64,000 bases of DNA from Daedaleopsis sinensis (Eukaryota; Basidiomycota; Agaricomycetes; Polyporales; Polyporaceae). Each line of letters starts with the position of its first letter. The first letter of the stretch is position 1. Below, in pieces: positions 54,186 to 64,000 of the stretch. The notes under the pieces were generated by a model. That model was not told the origin of the DNA. It was given only the letters and a program-made list of their open reading frames with translations, and made no database searches. The position numbers were made by a program, and so were the translations under genes. The stretch lies in contig CM066300.1 of the NCBI GenBank assembly GCA_033807695.1, positions 2,046,001 to 2,110,000 on the forward strand. Reading direction: 5' to 3'.

Positions 54186-55228
54186 GATGCGCAACCACAT
54201 CCTTATCCTCTCCCTCGTCTCTTCTGCTGTTGCCGTCGCGACTAGTGACAAGGCACCCAAGCTCGACCAGCTGCATTCACAACCTACTGCAACGGTTGTG
54301 CGCGCTGTCGTTGCTACTGCAGGGGCAGCCTTTGGAGACACCCAGCAGCCCGCCGCACCAATCCGTCGTCGCACTGGTGTTGTTCGTGTCTACTCTCCGC
54401 GCCAATATCCGCAACCGGGTGGCGCACGAAACACCGGTCACGAAAGAGAGCAGATCGACAGGGAACGCGAAGATGCCTTCCGCGCGCATCATCTGGAGCC
54501 AGGCCAAATCCCGGGTAGCTCCAGCAGTAAGTGGTTCGTTTTGAAATCTGGGCACATCTATTCAACCGGTCCGTAGGTGGAGAAGGCAAAGACGGCGGAG
54601 TATCCGTGACCAACCCAGCGTACGGCGCCGATGCTGACGACGGTGGCGACAACGAGAGCTCTCCGGACGGGGAGTCTGCCGATGGGTTTGGCCTCAACAG
54701 CTTTCTTCAAAAGGTCTCGGCGGGTAAGTCAGCTTGAAGCCCTGTGCTATATGTCCTAATCTATTATTGTCAGTCGGACAAACCCCGTCTTATAATGCTT
54801 ACGACTCCTCCAACGCACCAGAGTCGGCGGAGGCGGCGGAGGCGACGGATTCTGCTTACGCGATCGACCCTGAGCCTGAAGCACCGGTTCCCACCTACTC
54901 GCTCCATCATCCCGCAAAGCGCTCTGAGTCTCCTCGTATCACCACGTTCATTGCATCGCGCAAGCGGGACAACATGTATAACATAGGAGACGTCGTCGAT
55001 GACAGCGGGGATGACGACAGCAGCGACGAGAACTCTAGTAAGTGGCACGTGATTTGACCGTTCCTTCTCAATCCTTACGCTGTCGCAGACAATGACGGCG
55101 CGGACGGGCAGAGCGTCGACGGGCAGGAGACTGATGGTAGTGGTACGAACGGCGGGCATGCTCACGCGGGCACCGCTGGTTCTTCGGAGGGAGGGCACGT
55201 CTACAACTACCCTAACAAGAGGAACTAG
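54186..55228 (+). CDS. Secreted acidic protein of unknown function
   Basis: The ATG at 54186 starts MRNHILILSLVSSAVAVATS, a signal peptide. Four exons are inferred. The first ends ...PGQIPGSSS. Next comes GEGKDGGVSVTNPAYGADAD with Asp/Glu-rich text, then GQTPSYNAYDSSNAPESAEA ... RKRDNMYNIGDVVDDSGDDD. The last is NDGADGQSVDGQETDGSGTN ... HVYNYPNKRN. Introns have GTAAGT-like donors. The mature protein is strongly acidic, Gly/Ser/Asp-rich, with no cysteine framework, and dibasic or tribasic KR sites (IRRR, AKR, KR) recur before the acidic blocks. Kex2-type processing into peptides is conceivable. Function unknown. Confidence 0.6.
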
Positions 55229-55430
55229 GGAGCATGGGCGAGCAAGGGTCCGAGTCGACTTCATTCTATTTCACATCACTAGCGGGACGCCATGTATATC
55301 GGGTTTCGCCACTCCTTTTAGCCACTGTCATTTCATCGGATGTATTGGGTGTCGGACATCGACCCTGTAGTAGATAAATTCACACGACGAGCTACGAGAA
55401 AAGTACACATCACAGGCATCAGTCGCTCTC

Positions 55431-58400
55431 TCAGTTGGTCACAGACCCCTTCAGCCTCAAGTCGCGGCTGCTCGCGCCGACGGAGATGCCAGTGGCACCC
55501 GACGGGATCTGCCAGCTCTGCGAGACGACGTCCCAGACGGAGAAGTCGAGCCGGGAGAGAGCCAGCGACACCGTCGTCGACTGTCCCGGGGCGAGGAACA
55601 CGCTGTCGAAGCCCTTCAGGTTGAACGGCGCAGACTTCGCCGAAGCCGGTGGGGACGTGTACAGCTGCGGGATCTGGCAGGAAATGAGCATATACCAAGA
55701 GTGTGGGGCAAGCTACGCGTTGAACGCACCTCCGCTCCTGCGACGGACCCATTGTTCTTCAGCGTGAACGTGACGGTGACGACGGGGTCGTGCAGCCTGT
55801 GACACCGGTGAGCCCAGCCATTGAGCTTGAGACGACCAAGTCGGACTCACCAGGGGTCCAGAGCAGCTCCAGGGCCGTTGGTCTGACGAGTTCCGCCAGA
55901 GGTTGACCCGGTGATCTTCAGGTTCGAGTAGTCGAAAGTCGTGTATGACAAACCGAAGCCGAACTCAAATCGCGGAGCGATGCTTGCCTGTCCACGTCCG
56001 CGGGTCTGTCAGTGAGCGGCTCTGTTCGAGAGTCATGAGACGCACCTGGTCGAAGTGGCGGTAGTCGATGAAGAGACCCTCGTTGTATGGAACGGGCACG
56101 ATGCCCGAGCCGCTGGTAATGATCTGCGTCGAGTAGTCCGTAGCCTTCTTGGCGATCGTGTAAGGGAGGCGTCCACTGTTAGAGATGAGATACTGTTAGC
56201 TATGAACATGGCGAATGGATTGGAGGTATGACCTCGGGTTGTATGCGCCGTAAAGGACATCGACAAGAGAGTTGCCCGCCTCTTGTCCGGGAAGACCGCT
56301 CCACACTAACGCAGTAACTAGATTGGGGACCGCATTAGTCTACAGACGGTGTAGGATATAATTGCAGTCCTTACCGTTAGGATGATCGATCCACTGCTCG
56401 AGAAGGATTGGCCCAACTGAGTTGACGACGACGATCGTGTTTTTGTTGGCGCCTGCGACCTGCTTCACCAGCGCATCCTAGAGATAGCCACAACGAGTAT
56501 ATGAATGAGAAGATGAAAGCCGCGATTAAAACCGAAAGCTCAAGGACTTACCCCACCGTGCCATGCGTTGAGATCGTTACGGTCACCAGCGTTGTTCTCA
56601 ACAGTGATGTAGCCCTCACTGTGAGCAGACCTTGTTGAGCAGGCAGAACGCAAGACAAATGCATTAGTGTACTCACCCACTGTCAGCCGTGATGAACACG
56701 AAGGCGACGTCCTTGCCGGCCGCCGTGCTTGCAGCGGTTGCAAGATCGGTGTCGCTCAGGGAAGACGAGACTGTCGTCCCGTCTGTTTTTGCACGTGCAG
56801 TGATAGCGTCAAGGGGCTACAAGGCAAGGAAGCGACATTAGTTCAGGAAGGGTGCCGTCATTGCCAATCGCGTCAAACGTACCGATACAAGGTAGGGGAA
56901 GTCGGCGGTACTATGGACAATCGCATGTGGTTAGTTTGACGCGCTTGAGATCCTGTACCACGCTTACCCGCTACCCCATCCCATTGCCAGGACACCATCA
57001 TCGCCAGAGCGATCTTCGTATCCGTTCGGACCCTTGGACGAGTTACCCGCGCCGTTTCCGATGACCGCAATCGTCTTAGGTGCCTTGAGAGGGAGCGCTC
57101 CGCCGGTGTTCTTCAGCAGCACCGTTGAGGCTGCCCCAATGGTACGGATCACACTGGCGGAGAGGAGTTAGCCCCATTCGTGCTCAGGAACAACGGAAGC
57201 TGTCTGACTTCTTGTGGTCAGCCTGTACGTCGATGTGCTGCCCTTGGCCCGTGTTCCAGGAATTGAAGTTGACTGCAGGGAAGCCGGAGTCTTGACCCAC
57301 GAGATACCATGCAGCGAGGATGCGCGTAGCCATATCCTAGGGAAACTCAGTGTCTTCCCATAGGACGGAGGGAAGAAGGGACTGCATACATCAATACGAG
57401 ATTCAGACACCTGACCGCTCTGGACTGCGCTGACGAGGTTCTGTCCAAAGTAACTAGCACATATTTGAGTTTGAGATATCAAGCGCGTACTATATGGCCT
57501 ATGAACTCACGTCTGACCAGAGTTGGTGGTGGTGTCTCCAGGCATTGTCATCTGTAGTCGAGAACCTGGTGAGCACGAGCAGCACTGAAGCATAGCGCGA
57601 ACTCACGTCCAAACCGGCGTTGACAGCCTTGGCTCCTGAATGAGTTGCCCACCAGTCGGACATCACATCTGTATGCCTTTAATATCAGAACGAACGAGTA
57701 CGAGACAAGAGTGCTGCCTTACATCCTTGGAAACCGAACTCGGTCTTGAGGATGCCGTTGAGCGTCTTGTCATTTTCGCAGGCAAACGATCCGTTGACTG
57801 GTGGGGTATTAGCCACCGAGTCACCATTTGTCTAAGATTGCCGCTCTTACTCTGGTCTGCGAAGTGATATCAGTACAACTTCCCATGAAGATCTCAATAG
57901 TAGACTTACTGTAACTGCACATAACCGATGCGACGTTGGCCTGAACGCTGCGCAGGAACTACAATGATCTGAGTGTTGTTGTTCGAGAGCACAGTTGTGA
58001 GGGACTACACACTGGGTACGAGTAGAGCTCGTGTTGCTAGAGTTATTGGTCAGCTTCATTCTGGGAGCAAACAGCGCACCACCACTCACAGTCCTGTCGT
58101 CGACTTGCGAACTACTGCTGTCGCGGAAGTGCTCCTGCTCGCTGTATACCAGTTGAGACGTTGACCAGAGCAAGAGCGTACTCCGCTTACTTGTTGATAT
58201 AGTGCTTAGCACAGGCTTGCACTCCAACGCTCTGGATACCAGTGACGGTCTCGAAGGCCAATTCTCCCGACAAGAAGGGGTCGCCTCCGCCGCTATATGC
58301 ATACGATGAGCATCCTCTTTGAGCTAGGCAGGGAGATCCCGTACCCCTCCCAGTTGCGGCCGGCTGCCGGAACGCGCATCAAGTTCCTGCAGAGGGTCAA

Positions 58401-59452
58401 CTTAGTTTAAGCTGCACTGCATCACAGGATTCAGGCGAGATCCTGACATCATCGGTCCAAGGGCGACATGGATACCCTTGCCCTTGAACTCGGCACCCAT
58501 AGCCGCTCCACGTTGCCTGAAGAGAGTGCGGTTGAACCTGCCACCATTGCGGATCAGTCTCGAAACGCGACGTCGAGCTCAGCATGAATGCCCTCACGTA
58601 GCTGCTACATTGATCTCTCTGGGTTTCCAGGTGAGCCGTGAACAGGTCCCACAAACAGCGTTATGAGCACTTACGGCGGGAATGCAGAGACCAGGTCGGC
58701 GTAACGTGCACCAAGCGGGCTGTCTAGATAGACGGTCAGATTCTGTACTTGTGATAGAGAATGCGCATACAACTTACCCTGGAGACAGAGTCCCTCGAAG
58801 CCTGGGATAGCCGAGATCGCAGGGGTGTTGCCGACACATGGACCTAGAGAATTATGAACCTGCCGTTCTGCATATCTCATTGCCCCGGTATATACCTTTT
58901 TGCCACTGGACACCAGTGCCCAGGTTGACCTTGTCGGTCAACGAGAGCTTGGCGACTGCTGCCTGAGCCTGTTACAACGTGAATATGGCAGGTTATCACC
59001 AGTAGTGCGATCCCATTGACCTTGGCATATGCAGCTTTCCACTCGGGGGAGACGTTGGCGACGCTCGTTTGAGAGGGGGCGCTTCCAGTTGTGGTGGTTG
59101 GCGGACTAGCAGGCGTGGAGACGGGTGGAGTAGTAGTCGGTGCCGACGTCGTCGCAGATCCCGGAAGACACTGCGAGTAGTCTAGGAAACAGAAAATGCA
59201 AATCCAGTTAACATACTGCGGCGATTGTCTGCGAAGCGAGACATACAGTCGTTCAGTTTTGTGCAGACGGCTCCAGAGACGCAGGTAGTGGCGCCCGTCC
59301 TGCAAGGAACATACACATTTAGCGGAGAGCCATAATCGAGCAACGCAGCGAACTACTTGCCATCCGATACCGCCACACTGCTGGTACACCGCTTGCTGGC
59401 CGAGGACGGCCCCAGAGAATAGCAGCAGACTCGCGGTCAGACGGAAGGCCAT
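55431..59452 (-). CDS. GH3 beta-glucosidase with N-terminal CBM1
   Basis: Secreted beta-glucosidase acting on cello-oligosaccharides. The ATG at 59452 begins the signal peptide [24 protein letters not shown]1 cellulose-binding module follows ([36 protein letters not shown]; four Cys, aromatic face), then a Thr/Pro/Ser linker. The GH3 N-domain has [65 protein letters not shown] and [14 protein letters not shown] with the nucleophile Asp in SDW. The C-domain has [20 protein letters not shown] and [17 protein letters not shown]; a fibronectin-III-like end closes with [13 protein letters not shown]1-GH3 fusion is known from Phanerochaete. The gene has very many short introns and small exons. Confidence 0.92.
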
Positions 59453-59973
59453 GGTAGCACGTTCTCGCACCGCGAATGGATAGCGTCGAGCGTGTGCGAT
59501 CCCACGTACCACTCAGCGGGCCTTTATACGAGTGCCCGACGCGCGTCGCACGCAATCACGCCCGCACAGATGGGTCGAGCTTGGGCAGTCGGATGATGCG
59601 ACGGCGTATGGCATACTACCTGTGCGGAGAAGGCACGGATAATTGACGGACGGGCACGTCGACGCTTCGGGTGACGCGGGTGCCCAAGCGAAGATACCGG
59701 GGATGTATCAGAAGCCATCCGTCCAATTCTCGGGGTTCGCTGCGCGCGCTCAGAGACGAGAGAAGAAGATTGCTGCCCACCGAGCGACGACGGGGTCACG
59801 GGGCGAGTCGCCCACCCGCACCTTGTTCGACGCGGCACGCCGACTCTGCGCTAACCTTACCCTGCGTGATGCTCGCTGCTGGATCTCCGCACCTCCGACA
59901 TAGAGCAATAGGCGCAGAGCGCACCCGTCCTACTATTGATGTAAGTAAAATAGTCCCGTAAGATAATGATAGG
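59453..59973. other. Intergenic, upstream of the GH3 gene
   Basis: 521 bp between the GH3 start (-) and the Osh3-like stop (-). No exon seen; it should hold the cellulose-responsive promoter. Confidence 0.5.
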
Positions 59974-62655
59974 TCACCAGAGCGGCTCAACGTCTGTCCA
60001 TCCTCGTTGCCTGTGCTCCCAGTAACCCCCCGTATATATCCACTCGTCTCCGACCTGCTTGAACCATCGTGGGCTGCGCTCTTGTCCCTGGTTCCGCCGT
60101 TCGCGCTGCATCTCCTCCACCCTGAGCTTCTCGCGTTCCGCCCCGTCTAGGTCTCCCATTTCAAGAGCCCGCACGTCCGGCCTGAATCTTGAGTCCGTCG
60201 GAGGCAATCGGCCTTCCAGGTCTGGTGTGACTTCGTTCAACGTGATGCCAAAGAACGTGAATCCATAGTACTCCATGGCGTTCTTCGGGAAGGGGGCGAT
60301 TCGCCAGAGCACATGGAGATGTGACGCGTCGGTCTTGCGTGCTATCTGCTCATCCCACTTGCCCTCCAGATTAGCAACCGCACCCCCCGAGCGAGAGCTG
60401 ATTGTCCCTGTGACCACATTGGTCGGTCCCCAGTAACCGCCCTCCTTGAAGTCAAGTGTGCACGAATCGCCACTCGTGGTGTTCTTGATGACCATCTTGC
60501 CACAATGCTCGAGGTACTTCGTGCCCATCATGAGGTTCCGAATGAACGACGACGGGCGGTTCCTAATGCCGGTCCCATGTCACTCTAGAGCTCACAAGAT
60601 GGGCAGCGGACCACGTACCACTCGAAATGCTCATCGCCTAGCTTTAGATGAATAGTCCCCTGTGGTATAACCTCCATGCTCTTACCTAGCCAAAAAAGTT
60701 CGGTTTATCTCCGGCAATGCAGAACTAGACGGCTCAGACTTACCCCAGAACTTGGTTTTGCCGGAGGATGTCGCATACAACTCCCATCCTTCGCCCTCGG
60801 CGTGCCATGCAAGAATAACCGGGTTGTGGCTGACTTTCTCCGCGATAAAGTGCATACGCACGTCCTCAAAGGTCTCTGCCAACAGAGGGTTGCTACGTGA
60901 AGTCAGTTAGTCAGAATGTGCGTAGCGAATCACATAGGGCTTACAATCCTTTCCGTCCAGTTCTATGTCTGGTATTTGCATATGTGGAGACCGCGAAAGC
61001 CGCAACGTAGCACATCCGCTCTACGGCGTCCGTAGCCTTGACAGCTTGGGATAGGAGATCAAAGTATTCGAGCTCCTCGGCCGCCTTCTGCAGCATCGTC
61101 AGAGGCTCGTTGAACGTCACCGGCAAAGCGACCTTCGAAAGATCCTATGGATGAAGTCCGTTAGAACACCGGCGTGACGTACTTGTCTGCCCGGGAAATC
61201 TCACCTTGCCGACGTTCTTCTTCAGGACGGCGAATAGGCTGCCTTCGTCTCCGACTGGCCCAGATGGCAGTGCAGTCCTGCGCTGCACGACCGCCAGTTC
61301 TTCCGCAGTCGGCTCTTTGTGATCCTCCTCGCTTTCCGAGTCCGTGTCCATTCCTGTACTAGACTCCGCCTCCGTAGTGTCTGTCGCATCGGTCATATCC
61401 GTCCGCTCAGTGAGGCGCGAGTCGGTTTGGAACAATTTGTCCTGCCCATCCTCGGCGGGCGTGACATCCAGGACATATTCTTCGGGGCCATCGTACTCCG
61501 GAGCATCAAACCACTCACTGCCGTCTCCGCTATGTGAGCTGAAGAACGACGACCGTCTGAGCCCGCCGGTCGCTGTCGAAGGGGTATGCACTTCGTCGTC
61601 TTCTTCAGCCGTGGTGGGTAGCGGTGAGCTGACTAGACTGGATATGCTGGTATCGATAGTGGGGTATGTCTGGAGCGTCTTCGAGAGGGCAGAGTGTTGA
61701 TGCTTGAGCTGGCCTACTGCCGCGCCCATGCGCTTCATGTACTCCGAGGGCGACGACGCCGACAAAGACGAGTCGGGAGCGGCGAGATGCGGATCATGAT
61801 GATGTCCTGCAGCGCGACACTCTCAACTTCACGCAATACACCGTGATACGTACACCAGGACGCACCTTTCTTCAAAAATCCGAGCACTCCTGCGTGCTCC
61901 TTTCCGCCTTCCGACTTGGAATAACGCATACCAGAGCTCCGTCTGCGCTTCTGCTCGTCCTCCGCGAATGCAGCCAGCACACTGTCGAGCTCGGCGATGG
62001 TCTATACATCCGCTGTCAGTCCCTCCCAACGGTAACCCAGAGCTAGCGAACGCGCACGTTGCCGATCTCTTCTATCAGTACATTCGCCCGGCTAAATTGC
62101 AGCCCACCACGCGCGGCGGAGCGTGCCAGCGACGACCGCCTGGACTTGGGTATCTCCTGCGCGAGGATCTTGCTGTGGACAGCAACCGTCGCCGGGGCCC
62201 GCCTGAATTGAGTGCGCGCGGTAATCGAGCATGGATGCTTACCGGAACGCGCCCATCCACATCTCGAAGTCTCCCGAGCTCAGGCATTTGATGTGGAATG
62301 TAGCATTGCTCGAGTCGATGTGGATGTCTTTCCGACCAGGGGCGGTGGAGATCGCGGCCTGGCTGAGCAGGACGTGGTCCCGGGGCGGCTGTCCCGGTTC
62401 GATGGAATAGGAGAGAAGACCCGAGGCATGCAGCGAGAAGTATCGCCGCGCAAATCCTACGGGAGCCAAGGGTTACAGGTATGGTACAGCGACGGGGCCG
62501 AGCTACACACCTTGCATCCTCTTCCGCCGCTTCTTGAGCACCCATCCTTCGCAGATCACGTCCCGCTTTGCGTCGACGGGAGGTATGGCTCCAACTGGGG
62601 CCGTCGTCACGAGCGAGGCGTTGACGAGGCGCGTCGTGCTGTTGCTGGCGTGCAT
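59974..62655 (-). CDS. OSH3: Oxysterol-binding-protein-related protein, Osh3-like, with altered signature
   Basis: Lipid-transfer protein with a PH domain. The ATG at 62655 (MHASNSTTRLVNASLVTTAP) leads to a PH domain (CEGWVLKKRRKRMQGFARRY ... LSYSIEPGQPPRDHVLLSQA ... FEMWMGAFR). A linker and coiled region follow (VLAAFAEDEQKRRRSS; SEYMKRMGAAVGQLKHQHSA), then an acidic region with FDAPEYDG. The ORD starts LPVTFNEPLTMLQKAAEELE and includes FNPLLAETFEDVRMHFIAEK, WELYATSSGKTKFWGKS, GTKYLEHCGKMVIKNTTSG and ANLEGKWDEQIARK. The family signature EQVSHHPP reads E-K-V-S-H-N-P-V here: the second phosphate-binding His is Asn. It ends WTDVEPLW. Otherwise full length. Confidence 0.87.
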
Positions 62656-63234
62656 GGTGCGCAATGGATGTGAAGGGAAGGTCTTGTGTGGCCGCGGGAA
62701 ATTAACTCGGACGTCTTGCTAGGAAGCTTGGAGTAACGTAACGAGCGTAGGGCGTCGATCTAGCACATCGGTGAAGGACCGTATGTTATAGAGATGAGAG
62801 ACTGACGCGGCGCAGGCCGCACAGGAAGGCGTTGGCGCAGTCAGGAGCTGCAGGACGGGCAATGTAGCACGAAAACAGCCATCTGCGTTCCAGTGCGCAC
62901 CACTGCATGGCCTCACGACATCAACGGAGCGCCCGCGAACGACCATGACGTTCGCTCTTCCGCCAAGGCCCGGCTATTCCGAGGAGACACGCCCGAAGGG
63001 GGATGCTCGGTCTTCCTGTCTTCTCGCGCATTGGCTATTCCAACACCAGTACTGATTCAGATAGCTGCGTATACGGATGGATGTACAATTGCGAAAACGA
63101 AACAACGACGAATGGAAGCAGTAAGTTAATGTAAACCGCGGGCAATGTGAACATGAACGACGTGAGTCGAGAGGAAAGGGGGTAACAGGCATGCTCGACT
63201 ACTACATGTCCTCGTAGGGGAGAGAGGATATCGC
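62656..63234. other. Intergenic
   Basis: Upstream of the Osh3-like gene and downstream of the Rab7-like gene (both -). No exon supported. Confidence 0.5.
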
Positions 63235-64000
63235 TCAGCAGTTGCAGCCCATGTTCTGGGAGCTCTCCGAGTCAATCCGGATAGGGTCCGGGTAATCCAC
63301 GTACCTTTCGCAGTCATTAGCCGACAGTGACAAACGCGGGTAACAGAGGAGACTCACAGCTGATCGTCCTGTTCCTGTTGGAGAGCGTTCTTGGCTACAG
63401 TCTGGAACGCCTGCTCGACGTTAATAGCCTCCTTCGCGGAGGTCTCAAAGTAAGGGATGTTGCCCTTTGACTGGCACCAAGTCATGGCACGCTTCTGCGT
63501 GACCTGCAGTGTACGGGTGATGTAAGGAGATGAGAACGTATTTGGGTAGGTTGGGGAGTCGCACCTGACGCTTGCTCTCCTCCTGATCAATCTTGTTCCC
63601 GAGTACAACGAAGGGGAAGTTCTCCGGGTCGTGTGGGCTCGCCTGGATGAGGAACTCATCGCGCCAGCTGTCGAGGGTCTCGAACGATTTGGCGCTGTTG
63701 ACATCGTAGACGAGCACGCAGCAGTCCGCGCCACGATAGAAAGCCACACCTAACGACTGGAACCGCTCCTGACCGGCAGTATCCCAGAGCTACACGCCGC
63801 CTGAGGTTGATTTGGGTAGGAACGCAGCAGATGAGCTCACCTGCATAGTCACTAGCCGGTCATCCACCATTACCTCCTTGGTGAGGCTGTATGTTGGTCA
63901 GTGGAGCCACAGTGGGTGGGTCGAATGGAGGCTGGACTCACAAGTCTGCGCCAATGGTGGCCTTATACTGGTTGCTAAACCGCTTGTTCACATATTGGTT
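63235..64000 (-). CDS. YPT7: Rab7/Ypt7-family small GTPase, 5' end beyond the window
   Basis: Controls late-endosome/vacuole fusion. The visible exons read [55 protein letters not shown] (switch II), [37 protein letters not shown] (NKxD), [20 protein letters not shown] (SAK) and the last exon [22 protein letters not shown]. The C-x-C end is the Rab7-type double geranylgeranylation site. The P-loop exon lies off the right edge. Introns separate each segment. The stop is at 63235-63237. Confidence 0.95.

Overview
This window is nuclear DNA from a filamentous basidiomycete, most likely an agaricomycete and plausibly a white-rot polypore. Almost every gene is split by short introns (about 50-75 nt) with GTRNGT donors. 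The gene set includes a GH3 beta-glucosidase carrying an N-terminal fungal cellulose-binding module, a GH27 alpha-galactosidase, and lineage-expanded families typical of mushrooms (F-box, RBR ubiquitin ligases, MYND zinc fingers). I saw no tRNA, rRNA or CRISPR array. All exon models here were assembled by eye from splice signals and protein-family conservation.

Layout: 1-1.7 kb, 5' part of an F-box gene (-); 2.4-3.9 kb, RBR ligase 1 (-); 4.6-5.1 kb, small membrane protein (-); 6.7-8.6 kb, secreted GH27 alpha-galactosidase (+) with an in-frame membrane-anchor extension behind a TGA CTA stop; 9.5-12.5 kb, RBM26/27-like RNA-binding protein (+); 13.1-14.7 kb, single-pass membrane protein (-); 15.2-17.2 kb, PXA-domain protein (+); 17.5-19.3 kb, divergent 6-phosphogluconolactonase (-) and Fhit-type HIT hydrolase (+); 19.5-21.3 kb, membrane protein (-); 21.8-22.2 kb, minisatellite-like repeats; 22.4-26.0 kb, two more RBR genes (-), the second with an internal stop, plus a decayed MYND relic.

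From 26.9 to 30.5 kb lies an M20 peptidase gene (+) split by a complete 1,410-bp LTR element (27620-29029). The element has identical 182-bp LTRs, a 5-bp target duplication, a half-tRNA-iMet type primer-binding site, and one ORF encoding only a copia-type Gag. Then follow a DNAJC17-like splicing chaperone (-), two MYND paralogues flanking a KPWE/PEX39-like gene (+), a mitochondrial-looking serine protease (-), branched-chain aminotransferase (-), 6-phosphogluconate dehydrogenase (+), the DHX37/Dhr1 ribosome-biogenesis helicase (-) sharing a 60-bp start-to-start gap with an ASNSD1-like gene (+), prohibitin-1 (+), a Pub1/TIA1-like three-RRM protein (+), two secreted proteins of unknown function, the GH3-CBM1 beta-glucosidase (-), an Osh3-like lipid-transfer protein (-) and a truncated Rab7/Ypt7 (-).

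Most genes are conserved housekeeping functions: two successive pentose-phosphate enzymes, RNA processing, ribosome biogenesis and mitochondrial quality control. The most unusual signals are the readthrough-type stop of the alpha-galactosidase, the Gag-only retroelement inside M20, and the decaying RBR/MYND families.
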